DNA of 29,296 bases from a virus. The stretch lies in the IMG/VR virus record IMGVR_UViG_3300017967_000140, positions 1 through 29,296 of that record. One strand, written 5' to 3'. Made by a program: the position numbers and the translations under genes. Below are positions 5,627 to 11,604 of the stretch, one piece after another. Under the pieces are notes generated by a model. The model made no database searches. It was given only the letters and a program-made list of their open reading frames with translations, and was not told where the DNA came from. Each line of letters opens with the position of its first letter. The first letter of the stretch is position 1.

Positions 5627-5776
5627 TTACATACGACCTTCGCGCTCAAGACGAAGACGTGCTTCACTTGCCTTGATGTGCTTGGCCCATTCTTTGTTAT
5701 CCTTGTGGTTGTTGATTGCAGCTGTGATTCCAGCAACAATGGCAACGGTGATGATGAAGATGATGAAAATAAACAT
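5627..5776 (-). CDS. Small single-pass membrane protein (49 aa)
   Basis: I start it at the ATG 5776, seven to eight bases after AGGAGG; a frame extending to 5851 lacks a ribosome site. The product begins with an uninterrupted hydrophobic stretch (MFIFIIFIITVAIVAGITAA, about 1-20), followed by a charged helix (NNHKDNKEW...RLRLEREGRM). That is a classic N-in or N-out single-span small membrane protein. Phage proteins of this shape include holin-like, spanin-like and host-takeover peptides, and sequence alone does not decide between them. It is two genes away from the LysM membrane protein. Confidence 0.65.
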   Translation of the reverse strand: MFIFIIFIITVAIVAGITAAINNHKDNKEWAKHIKASEARLRLEREGRM

Positions 5777-5782
5777 GATAAT

Positions 5783-5798
5783 GTACCTCCTAAAGTAC
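5783..5798 (-). promoter_or_regulatory. Hairpin sequestering the ribosome site of the 49-aa gene
   Basis: Read leftward, GTACTT-TAGG-AGGTAC gives a 6-bp stem (one U-G pair) holding AGGAGG in loop and stem. It has the same geometry as the hairpin at 5522-5536, and the following ACATTAT spacer is also shared. Confidence 0.5.
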
Positions 5799-6110
5799 AG
5801 AGTTAGTGTGCCCCATGCCCGGGTGGGCTCGGTAAAAGTTGAAAGCAGCACATATACTCACTATTACCCACTCATAAATTTTCCTATTTTTTACCAGGGT
5901 ATGATTTTTTATATACGTTTATATGGCTACAGGGGTTGTCGGCCCGCAAAAAACAAGGTAAGGTCTCTACTATGCCTAGGAGAGAGAATATTTCTCAGAA
6001 AATCTGTGTTACAGGTTGCGAAGAGGTAGAATCTCTGATAGACATACAGATACACCACATGGTGTAACATAAAACCATCACACCAATGCTTAATCAGCTA
6101 AGGAGAAATA
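5799..6110. other. Divergent intergenic region with a palindrome
   Basis: This 312-bp stretch separates the leftward cassette from the rightward 69-aa gene and must hold promoters for both. I see no gene with a ribosome site in it. No confident -35/-10 pair is visible leftward. Rightward, TTGCGA (6016-6021) and TAGACA (6039-6044) at 17-bp spacing is a weak candidate. A palindrome TACACCA-CA-TGGTGTA lies at 6051-6066, downstream of that candidate, in operator position. Confidence 0.4.
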
Positions 6111-6320
6111 ATGAACACATATATGGATTGCCCACACTGTGGATCTGAGTTTTCAGTATCTGAAGATATTGCCTACTCTAACCTCAGATGTCCTGATTGT
6201 TTAAAGTGGTTTAACTCTATGGACGATCTAATGGACTCACGTATGGCCTACGCTGGTTACGCTTCATACGGTGATTCTGAGTATGATGACTACGGATATC
6301 AAGAGGGATATGATTACTGA
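6111..6320 (+). CDS. 69-aa zinc-ribbon protein with Tyr/Asp-rich tail
   Basis: The ATG follows AAGGAGAAATA. The protein has two zinc knuckles, CPHC (C7, C10) and CPDC (C27, C30), spaced as in a zinc ribbon (resembling MJ0042/zinc-ribbon_4-type domains at protein N-termini). An unusual acidic, tyrosine-rich tail follows (GYASYGDSEYDDYGYQEGYDY region). Such ribbons bind nucleic acid or protein partners; the tail could mimic DNA or contact a basic partner. It stands alone between a candidate operator upstream and a strong terminator downstream, so it is probably an independent unit. Confidence 0.8.
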   Translation: MNTYMDCPHCGSEFSVSEDIAYSNLRCPDCLKWFNSMDDLMDSRMAYAGYASYGDSEYDDYGYQEGYDY

Positions 6321-6375
6321 TATCAATTGTGATATAATAATGGAACTCGCTTGTATGTGAGGCTCCTTCAACAAG
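6321..6375 (+). other. Short leader-like stretch between the 69-aa gene and a terminator
   Basis: TATAAT occurs at 6333-6338 (GTGATATAATAATGG), with no good -35 at 17 bp. If it were active, the terminator at 6377-6420 would end a short RNA of about 75 nt. This is only a possibility; no gene is visible. Confidence 0.2.
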
Positions 6376-6376
6376 A

Positions 6377-6420
6377 TAAAAGGGGTACGGATCCGATTAT
6401 TGGTTCCGTACCCCTTTTGT
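6377..6420 (+). terminator. Strong bidirectional intrinsic terminator
   Basis: AAAAGGGGTACGGAtCC and the matching GGTTCCGTACCCCTTTT form a long stem (about 15 bp with one bulge) around a short AT loop. It is flanked by A on the left and TTTTGTTTGTT on the right. It ends the 69-aa transcript and can also work leftward. Confidence 0.85.
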
Positions 6421-6437
6421 TTGTTCTCCGGGCCATT

Positions 6438-6453
6438 TGTGATCTATTTCACG
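6438..6453 (+). promoter_or_regulatory. Crp/GlxR-like binding site
   Basis: TGTGA-TCTATT-TCACG matches the TGTGA-N6-TCAC(A/G) consensus of Crp-family regulators, including the central TA of the actinobacterial GlxR form. It is centred about 42-43 bp upstream of a possible start set by a TACAAT box (6477-6482) that has no -35, close to a class II activator position. This is a pattern match only. Confidence 0.4.
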
Positions 6454-6484
6454 ATGTAGTCTAGGAATTAAGTCTCTACAATTA

Positions 6485-6528
6485 TTGTTGAGGTTTTAGT
6501 GGTAAATACAATAAAGGAGACTCAACAA
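6485..6528 (+). promoter_or_regulatory. Inverted repeat bracketing the ribosome site of the 42-aa gene
   Basis: TTGTTGAG (6485-6492) pairs perfectly over 8 bp with CTCAACAA (6521-6528). The second arm lies between the AAAGGAGA ribosome site and the ATG and includes its first base. The fold would block initiation. Confidence 0.5.
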
Positions 6529-6656
6529 TGTTGAAAAAAATATTCCGCGAAAAGAAAAGAACGAGAAGGGCTACTTTGCCCCCTCAGTACAAGCACATTA
6601 CAAACTTAACAGACGAAATCGAACGCCAGATTTATCTCTACAAGCGTTCTGTGTGA
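6528..6656 (+). CDS. 42-aa basic protein
   Basis: This small gene reads from an ATG after AAAGGAGACTCAACA. The product is MLKKIFREKKRTRRATLPPQ followed by about 22 more residues. It is very basic at the N-terminus, with a predicted helix at the end (TDEIERQIYLYKRSV). No family is recognised. A basic phage peptide of this size often acts on a host protein or binds nucleic acid. Its stop codon directly abuts the stop of the convergent 96-aa gene (6656/6657), with no intergenic base. Confidence 0.65.
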   Translation: MLKKIFREKKRTRRATLPPQYKHITNLTDEIERQIYLYKRSV

Positions 6657-6947
6657 TTAGAACTCGGTAGGGTCAATCGTAATTGTTGCGATGTCTCCAT
6701 CATTGGAGAGTTCGGCTACAACGGTCTGAATGTCTTTTTCGGCAATCTCTGCGATATGTAAAGCCATATCCCATTGATCTGGAGTGAAGACAGACATGAC
6801 CACAAAGCCCTCTTCAGTGGTGGACATCGTCAAAATTCTTTCTTCTTGCTCTTCATCCATAGTATGTGTAAACTTTGAGAACTGTCCGTCTATTTCTTCT
6901 AAGTTAGACTCTTCAATCATTTGTAAGAGTTTCTTAATAAAGTCCAT
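6657..6947 (-). CDS. 96-aa acidic hypothetical protein
   Basis: The ATG at 6947 is preferred over a GTG six bases upstream because AGGGAG sits five bases before the ATG. The protein is acidic: an N-terminal helix (MDFIKKLLQMIEESNLEEID) leads to an alpha/beta part ending ATITIDPTEF. It has no Cys motif and no membrane segment. It has its own candidate promoter (7005-6978) after the terminator that closes the recA operon. The function is unknown. Confidence 0.7.
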   Translation of the reverse strand: MDFIKKLLQMIEESNLEEIDGQFSKFTHTMDEEQEERILTMSTTEEGFVVMSVFTPDQWDMALHIAEIAEKDIQTVVAELSNDGDIATITIDPTEF

Positions 6948-6977
6948 AACCACTCCCTGAACTAGGGCATATTGGTT

Positions 6978-7005
6978 ATAGTACTGTATTTAGATCATCA
7001 AACAA
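6978..7005 (-). promoter_or_regulatory. Candidate leftward promoter of the 96-aa gene
   Basis: Read leftward, TTGTTT (7005-7000) and TACTAT (6983-6978) are 16 bp apart, placing transcription start about 25-30 bp before the ATG. This is a moderate sigma70 match in the expected place, between a terminator and the gene. Confidence 0.45.
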
Positions 7006-7022
7006 CCGAATCATTTCCAAAT

Positions 7023-7040
7023 AAAAGACTACAGTCCTTT
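7023..7040 (-). terminator. Short intrinsic terminator closing the recA operon
   Basis: Read leftward, AAAGGAC-TGTA-GTCTTTT folds into a 7-bp hairpin (one G-U pair) ending in a T-run, ten bases past the stop of the 60-aa gene. It has the same design as the hairpin at 3447-3430. Confidence 0.5.
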
Positions 7041-7049
7041 GGGGAGACA

Positions 7050-7232
7050 TTAGTCATCCCTATTATTTAAAAAAAATTCGTCGGCGGCTAAAGGTTCTTC
7101 CCAGTATTCACCGCAGTCTCGGCATGTAGTGCAGGTCATCTCCTCTTCGTCCTTGTTTATTTTCACAACAGTAACAAAGTTGGGAGGCAGTGAGCACTCC
7201 TCACACGCCATCTGTAACAGTTTGCTGTTCAT
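7050..7232 (-). CDS. 60-aa zinc-ribbon-like protein
   Basis: The gene overlaps the 3' end of recA by 32 bp in another frame and starts at 7232 (GGGTAAGG three bases upstream, tighter than ideal; an ATG at 7208 has no ribosome site). Two Cys clusters, C10-x2-C13 and C34-x2-C37-x2-C40 (CTTCRDC), are separated by a charged strand region (TVVKINKDEEEM), consistent with a small zinc ribbon. Overlap with recA implies translational coupling. The function is unknown; a recombination-linked accessory role is only guilt by association. Confidence 0.65.
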   Translation of the reverse strand: MNSKLLQMACEECSLPPNFVTVVKINKDEEEMTCTTCRDCGEYWEEPLAADEFFLNNRDD

Positions 7233-8199
7233 CTTCCTTACCCTTGATTAGGTTTATTAGTTCTGGATCTTCTTTTATCTTTTGTATAGCATTATCACGA
7301 CCCTGGGCATAGTTTTCATCGCCATGATACACCCAGGCGCCTTTTTGACTTAAGATACCCTTAGATATAGCTACATCGAATAAACAGCCATATTCATCGA
7401 TACCTTTAGCGTATAAGATGTTGAATTCCACTATCTTCATTGGTGGGGCCATCTTATTCTTGATAATCTTAGCTTTTACGCCAATTCCAACAGAATTACC
7501 CTGCTTGTCTTTTAGGTCTTCTCTTTTTCTTACATCAATTCTGACAGATGAGTAGAACTTAAGTGACATTCCACCAGGAGTAGTTTCCGGATTGCCAAAC
7601 ATAACACCAATCTTATTTCTCAGCTGATTAATAAAGATTATAAGTGTATTATGCTGTGCAGCCAGGCCGGTCATCTTACGCAGTGCTTTGGCCATCATGC
7701 GAGCCTGTAGACCCATATGAGCCTGCTCCATCTCGCCATCAAGCTCTGCCTTTGGCACAAGTGCTGCAACAGAGTCAATAACGATAAGACCAATCTCACC
7801 AGTGCGTAATAGCTTGTCCGCTATGTCTAAACCCTGCTCTCCATGGTCTGGTTGGGCCAGCAAGAGGTTATCCAGGTCTATCCCTACCTCTTTCATGTAA
7901 ACTGGGTCTAGCGAGTGTTCTGCGTCAATATAGGCGCATGTGACGCCCATCTGTTGCGCCTTAGCTACAGTGGTAAGTGCTATGGTAGATTTACCAGATG
8001 ATTCTGGTCCGTATATTTCTACTATTCTACCTTTTGGTAGGCCACCGATGCCAAGAGCATGGTCTAGCGTGAGGGCACCAGTCGGAATTGAATCCCAAGG
8101 CTTGACATTGGTGGATCCAAGCCTAATTACGGATCCTTGTCCGTATTGTCTCTGCAGTTGCGCTATTGCAACTTCCAGAGCTTTATTTTCTTCAGTCAT
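7201..8199 (-). CDS. recA: RecA recombinase
   Basis: This is a 332-aa, full-length bacterial-type RecA that drives ATP-dependent strand exchange on ssDNA. Visible features are Walker A GPESSGKST (64-72), the conserved YIDAEHSLDP segment, Walker B LIVIDSVAALVPKAE, and the FINQLRNKIGVMFGNPETTPGG stretch that includes the L2 DNA-binding loop, split here as IFINQLRNKIG and VMFGNPETTPGG. An SVRIDVRKRE strand and a short acidic C-terminal tail follow. ATG 8199 is chosen (AAGGAAA eight bases upstream); a TTG one codon earlier is less likely. It overlaps the upstream 86-aa gene by 8 bp and the downstream 60-aa gene by 32 bp, so the three form an operon. A complete RecA suggests the phage carries out its own recombination-dependent replication or repair. 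Confidence 0.97.
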   Translation of the reverse strand: MTEENKALEVAIAQLQRQYGQGSVIRLGSTNVKPWDSIPTGALTLDHALGIGGLPKGRIVEIYGPESSGKSTIALTTVAKAQQMGVTCAYIDAEHSLDPVYMKEVGIDLDNLLLAQPDHGEQGLDIADKLLRTGEIGLIVIDSVAALVPKAELDGEMEQAHMGLQARMMAKALRKMTGLAAQHNTLIIFINQLRNKIGVMFGNPETTPGGMSLKFYSSVRIDVRKREDLKDKQGNSVGIGVKAKIIKNKMAPPMKIVEFNILYAKGIDEYGCLFDVAISKGILSQKGAWVYHGDENYAQGRDNAIQKIKEDPELINLIKGKEDEQQTVTDGV

Positions 8200-8452
8200 C
8201 AAAAAGCTTTCCTTGACTATAGTTCACGCGCATCTGATTGATACACTTGGTTATGATTATATCATAAAAGTCATTGTGAAACGACTCCAATTCGCCCACA
8301 ATCAGCTTCATTAGGTCATCTGCTGCGTCAGGCGACAGCTCATAAAGAATCGATGCTCGCTCACACTCGTCAATCATATCCTGAAACAAAGACTGTATTT
8401 TCTGCATTGATTTTGCGATCTGTTTATCAATTATCGGTAGTGCTTCATTCAT
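8192..8452 (-). CDS. 86-aa helical protein upstream of recA
   Basis: First gene of the recA operon. The ATG at 8452 has only a weak AGAGAG-type ribosome site. The protein is predicted almost wholly helical (MNEALPIIDKQIAKSMQKIQ at the start, long amphipathic heptads after), with two Cys and an acidic end (GKLFDD). The last residues resemble the F/LFDD-type clamp-binding ends of some replication proteins, but this is weak. Its stop overlaps the recA start. The family is not recognised. Confidence 0.7.
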   Translation of the reverse strand: MNEALPIIDKQIAKSMQKIQSLFQDMIDECERASILYELSPDAADDLMKLIVGELESFHNDFYDIIITKCINQMRVNYSQGKLFDD

Positions 8453-8493
8453 AGCTTTTTCTCTCTTTGTGGTATAATGGTTACTATATTTAT

Positions 8494-8522
8494 ATTATAC
8501 ATTAAGGAGTTATTTTGAGCAA
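8494..8522 (-). promoter_or_regulatory. Leftward promoter of the recA operon
   Basis: Read leftward, TTGCTC (8522-8517), a 17-bp spacer and a perfect TATAAT (8499-8494). Start would be near 8487, about 35 bp before the 86-aa gene. It overlaps the ribosome site and start of the rightward 53-aa gene, so the two directions may interfere. Confidence 0.55.
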
Positions 8523-8676
8523 GTCTGATAATGATCAGCATTTAATGCTGGCAATGTACCTACTAAAGAATAGATTTAACACACCATGGGACCTACTTAA
8601 GTACTGGGGTGCCTTTGGACCATGTATTGAAGAGTGCCCCAGTGTGGAGAAGATAGAAAGTTTTGACGAGGCTTGA
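8515..8676 (+). CDS. 53-aa hypothetical protein (TTG start)
   Basis: A TTG at 8515 follows AAGGAG at six-base spacing. The product starts MSKSDNDQHLMLAMYLLKNR and continues WDLLKYWGAFGPCIEECPSVEKIESFDEA, with two Cys. It is compact and helical, with no recognised family. A perfect TATAAT at 8473-8478 lies 37 bp upstream and could serve it, though no -35 is clear. The strong virion-operon promoter lies inside its last codons. The unusual start codon lowers certainty. Confidence 0.5.
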   Translation: MSKSDNDQHLMLAMYLLKNRFNTPWDLLKYWGAFGPCIEECPSVEKIESFDEA

Positions 8677-8691
8677 CAGGCATGATAGAAT
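8663..8691 (+). promoter_or_regulatory. Main rightward promoter of the virion operon
   Basis: TTGACG (8663-8668), exactly 17 bp, then TAGAAT (8686-8691): five of six matches in each box. Start would be near 8698, giving a leader of about 90 nt before the AAA+ ATPase gene. It is the best sigma70 match in the window and stands where the long rightward operon begins, overlapping the end of the 53-aa gene. Confidence 0.65.
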
Positions 8692-8700
8692 GGTCCTAAG

Positions 8701-8720
8701 CCCCCTACCCCCTACCCCCT
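8701..8720 (+). repeat. CCCCCTA repeat at the start of the virion-operon leader
   Basis: Three C5 tracts separated by TA follow directly on the predicted transcription start. The complementary strand has three G5 tracts plus a nearby GG, enough for a possible quadruplex. In RNA the unstructured C-rich tract would resemble a Rho-loading sequence. Confidence 0.6.
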
Positions 8721-8723
8721 TTA

Positions 8724-8766
8724 CTATATAATATATATAATATATATTAATATAATACTATATACT
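8724..8766. other. Extreme AT tract in the virion-operon leader
   Basis: About 43 bp of alternating A and T with several overlapping short palindromes (for example ATATATAATATATATT). It contains TATAAT boxes and may melt easily. It may be a secondary promoter, an mRNA stem-loop or a DNA-unwinding element; nothing decides between these. Confidence 0.35.
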
Positions 8767-8786
8767 TATATGCGGAGAAATTAAAA

Positions 8787-10205
8787 ATGCAGATCTACCA
8801 GATACACATACCGGAGTTACACACAAGCGTAAAGTTTAAGGTACTCCCTGTCGATGATGTTCTGGAATTCGTATCTAAGCATAAGAGAAAAAGTGAAGAG
8901 AATTTAAGAAAAGAGATTCTCCAGACGTTTGTATATAATCTTCATACAGATATAGCTGAATCCTTAAACATGATGTCCAGAACGGCTGCAGAACGTGCGC
9001 TAGAGGCTTTGTACGCTGGAGCGATAATGTTAAATCCTAGTTTGGATCCTGAGTACTGGATCACAATGGCTTTTAGTACGGCCCCTATTGTGCCGGTCTT
9101 CGATCAAGATGATGATGATCCATACTTTGAGGTTAAGGAATTTATTAGAAGACAAAGAAAGAAAACTGATCAGCCGGTAAAGAAAAAGCCGGTTAAAATG
9201 ACAAAGCAGAAGTTTTTAGGGCTTGAAGATCATCTCAAAAGTAAAGTTATAGGACAAGATCCTGCGGTAGAAGAAGTTGTCTCAGCCTTAACTAGGTCGC
9301 AAGCTGACCTTCAAGATGATAATAGACCTTTGGGTGTATTCTTGTTTGCCGGATCTTCTGGCGTTGGAAAAACTCATTTAGCTAATGAGCTACATAAGTA
9401 TATGTTTGGAAACACATCTCCTATGGTCAGAATAGACTGCGGTGAATTTCAACATAAGCATGAAAATCAGAAGCTTACTGGTTCTCCTCCTGGATATGTA
9501 GGTCATGATGAAGGTGGGCAGCTAAGTAACCAGATCAAGAATAATCCATACACAGTTGTCCTGCTTGATGAGGTGGAAAAAGCTCACCAGGACATATGGA
9601 ATACATTCCTTCGCATATTTGACGAAGGCACCCTCACTGATGCCAAGGGTGAGATAGTAGATTTTAAGAATACAATTATCATATTAACGACTAATCTTGG
9701 AAACGATAAAATAGTTGATGATATGATTTCAACTGGAACAGGGTTTACTCAAGTTGTTGATTTTGAGAGAAAAACTTCTAAAATCCCCTCTAGGGAAATT
9801 GTAACCAAAAGAACTAATGAAGCAGTCAATAAATATTTTAAACCTGAGTTATTAAATAGAATAGATAAGACTATAATATTCAATCACCTTTCAAGAGAAG
9901 ACTGCATGGAAATAGCTAAGCTTGAAATGCTAGTGACCGCCGGAAAGCTGTCTAAAAAAGGTATATCTATAGAATATACTGAAAATGTTATAGATGGATT
10001 AATAAACCTAGGAATAGATACTGTCAGAGGTGCAAGAGGGATATCTCAAGTAAGAAGGGATAATATAGAGACTGAATTAGCTACTGCTATTGTGAGAACG
10101 GCTGTACCTAAGGGTACTATATTCCATATTGATTACCTCGATGACAAGTTTTGCTTTGATATTCAAAAGCCTGTCAAAAAAAAGAGGGCTACAGATAAGG
10201 AATAG
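8787..10205 (+). CDS. ClpB/ClpA-type AAA+ ATPase with a phage-specific N-terminal domain
   Basis: This encodes 472 aa; the ATG follows GGAG at a slightly long spacing. Residues 1 to about 110 are a distinct helical domain with no ATPase motif, followed by an acidic-to-basic linker (DQDDDD, then KKKPVKMTK). Residues about 150-460 are one AAA+ module of the HSP100 D2 type: Walker A GSSGVGKT (189-196), pore loop GYVGHDEGG, Walker B LLDEVEKAH (D261, E262), sensor 1 TTNLG (N303), arginine finger in ELLNRID (R358) and sensor 2 GARGI (R417). Such rings unfold or remodel proteins by threading; there is no ClpP-binding IGF-type loop that I can see. Being first in the virion operon, it may be an assembly chaperone for tail, baseplate or internal virion proteins, with the N-terminal domain as the adaptor. 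That role is inference. Confidence 0.85.
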   Translation: MQIYQIHIPELHTSVKFKVLPVDDVLEFVSKHKRKSEENLRKEILQTFVYNLHTDIAESLNMMSRTAAERALEALYAGAIMLNPSLDPEYWITMAFSTAPIVPVFDQDDDDPYFEVKEFIRRQRKKTDQPVKKKPVKMTKQKFLGLEDHLKSKVIGQDPAVEEVVSALTRSQADLQDDNRPLGVFLFAGSSGVGKTHLANELHKYMFGNTSPMVRIDCGEFQHKHENQKLTGSPPGYVGHDEGGQLSNQIKNNPYTVVLLDEVEKAHQDIWNTFLRIFDEGTLTDAKGEIVDFKNTIIILTTNLGNDKIVDDMISTGTGFTQVVDFERKTSKIPSREIVTKRTNEAVNKYFKPELLNRIDKTIIFNHLSREDCMEIAKLEMLVTAGKLSKKGISIEYTENVIDGLINLGIDTVRGARGISQVRRDNIETELATAIVRTAVPKGTIFHIDYLDDKFCFDIQKPVKKKRATDKE

Positions 10206-10208
10206 TTT

Positions 10209-11180
10209 ATGTTAGGTGGCTTAAAGGGCGTCGGAAGGGTTATGAAGGGTAGAGCCTCTATGGCAATGAGAGGCGCTGCTGCAGGATCTTCTGGCCAAAT
10301 GGTTAAGAGTGGAATGAGGGGTGTTCACTCCGCCGAGGATATAGGCAATGCTGGCAGGAGGATATTTATTGATGGTACTCAACCAGCAGGTGGAGCATTA
10401 GACACCTTTACTACTACGGCTCCAATGGGAACACCACTACCGGGTAGAGGGTTGGCCTCCAGGGCCGATTACGGCAATGTCTTAGAAGCTAGAAGACAGG
10501 CTAAGTTGGCGTCGTCAGATCCAGGTCTCTCCACTAGAGGTAGGGTTAGAACGACAGCAGCAACACGTGGTAGTGGCTTAGAAACCAGGGGCGCATCCCC
10601 AATGCCAGGCAGTAGGGTGATGGGTCCATCTACACGCACCCTGGAGACCAGAGGAGTTAGACCTATGCCGGGATCAAGAGTTAGGGGTGCTTCCACTAGG
10701 ACTCTAGAAACAAGGGGAGTTAGGCCAGCTCCGGGTAGCAGGATGATGGGTCCTTCAGGTCCAGCTGGTGGTAGTTTGAGAAATGTTAGACAAAATGTCA
10801 ATAATAGTCAACAGGTTAGGGCAGCTAGGCAGCAAGCAGCCGCAAGAAATGCTAGAAGACAAAAAGAAAGAATTATAGGAAATATAGAAGAAAGTAAAGC
10901 AGGTAATACTGGTGGTTTTAGGCGTTCTGGGGTTGGAAGACCAGGTCCTACCGCTTCAAGAGGTCCCACTGTAGTACAGCCCACGGTTACCTCTGGTACT
11001 GGTGCTACCGCAGGAAAAAGTGTATCTGCAGGAAATCAGCCTAGAAGTTTCAGAAATATGGATCCAAAAACTAGAAGAATGTTAATGATAGGTGGAGCAG
11101 CTGCAGTTGGCGTAACTGCAGCGAGCAACAGGAGGGGCGAAGGCACTTCATCTGGAAGACAGTCTATGACGAGGTACTGA
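10209..11180 (+). CDS. Gly/Arg-rich low-complexity protein with tandem repeats
   Basis: This encodes 323 aa, very rich in Gly, Arg, Ser and Ala and predicted disordered. Three tandem units of about 21 aa (LETRGVRPMPGSRVRG type) occupy about residues 124-183. Near the C-terminus DPKTRRMLMIGGAAAVGVTA forms a short hydrophobic segment, followed by NRRGEG. The same design (basic low complexity plus a C-terminal hydrophobic helix) recurs in the 1069-aa product of this operon. That fits an internal virion protein packed against DNA or inserted in membrane during ejection, but no family is recognised. It starts three bases after the ATPase gene; the ribosome site AAGGAAT overlaps that stop codon. 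Confidence 0.75.
   Translation: MLGGLKGVGRVMKGRASMAMRGAAAGSSGQMVKSGMRGVHSAEDIGNAGRRIFIDGTQPAGGALDTFTTTAPMGTPLPGRGLASRADYGNVLEARRQAKLASSDPGLSTRGRVRTTAATRGSGLETRGASPMPGSRVMGPSTRTLETRGVRPMPGSRVRGASTRTLETRGVRPAPGSRMMGPSGPAGGSLRNVRQNVNNSQQVRAARQQAAARNARRQKERIIGNIEESKAGNTGGFRRSGVGRPGPTASRGPTVVQPTVTSGTGATAGKSVSAGNQPRSFRNMDPKTRRMLMIGGAAAVGVTAASNRRGEGTSSGRQSMTRY
10578..10757 (+). repeat. Three tandem 63-bp coding repeats
   Basis: Units at 10578-10640, 10641-10703 and 10704-10757 (the last shortened by three codons) encode LETRG-(A/V)-(S/R)-P-(M/A)-PGSR variants. Third-position differences show protein-level selection or age rather than a fresh duplication. Confidence 0.85.
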
Positions 11181-11181
11181 T

Positions 11182-11604
11182 ATGTCTAAATGGAATCAAT
11201 ATATAGACAGTGATGGTAATTTTCAGTTTGCAAACTATGTTTATAAAACTATAAATGACTTGATGAAAAATTCATTAGATATGGGTACGCTTTTGAGTGA
11301 TGACCCTCAAAAGCTGAGAGCATATAAAGAGCAAACTAAAAAACTTTTTAAGTCAAAATGGTACGAATTAGCTGAGTCAATGGAGTCAATGGATATAATT
11401 GAAAAATGCCCGTGCCAAAGTGATAATAGGGAAGTTTATTGCGAAATTTGTAAAGGCGCTAGATATATTGTTTCTCAGTTCCTAAGTATTGACACAATAA
11501 GAGAAGTGTCAGTAATAACCAGTAATCAAAATGAGGAAATTTCCAAAAAACTTCAAATAGCTCTTTTGGAGGTCCTGAATGAAGTGTCCTCGCTGCAAGT
11601 CTAA
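11182..11604 (+). CDS. 140-aa protein with Cys4 knuckle
   Basis: The gene follows by one base the stop of the Gly/Arg-rich gene (TGATATG). An N-terminal helical region leads to CPC (C76, C78) and CEIC (C87, C90), then a strand-helix end. The pattern C-x-C-x8-C-x2-C resembles DnaJ-type or rubredoxin-like knuckles, with the third to fourth Cys in a CxxCKGAR context like a DnaJ CxxCxGxG half-repeat. The zinc site probably stabilises a binding surface. Its place between virion genes suggests a head or tail assembly role. The function is unknown. Confidence 0.75.
   Translation: MSKWNQYIDSDGNFQFANYVYKTINDLMKNSLDMGTLLSDDPQKLRAYKEQTKKLFKSKWYELAESMESMDIIEKCPCQSDNREVYCEICKGARYIVSQFLSIDTIREVSVITSNQNEEISKKLQIALLEVLNEVSSLQV

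Noticed and set aside
8673-8701. TTGACA at 8673 as the -35 of the virion promoter
   Set aside because: No -10 box occurs 16-18 bp downstream; the TTGACG at 8663 pairs with TAGAAT at exactly 17 bp.
10578-10757. CRISPR-like array
   Set aside because: The three 63-bp units are contiguous coding repeats in frame, with no spacers.
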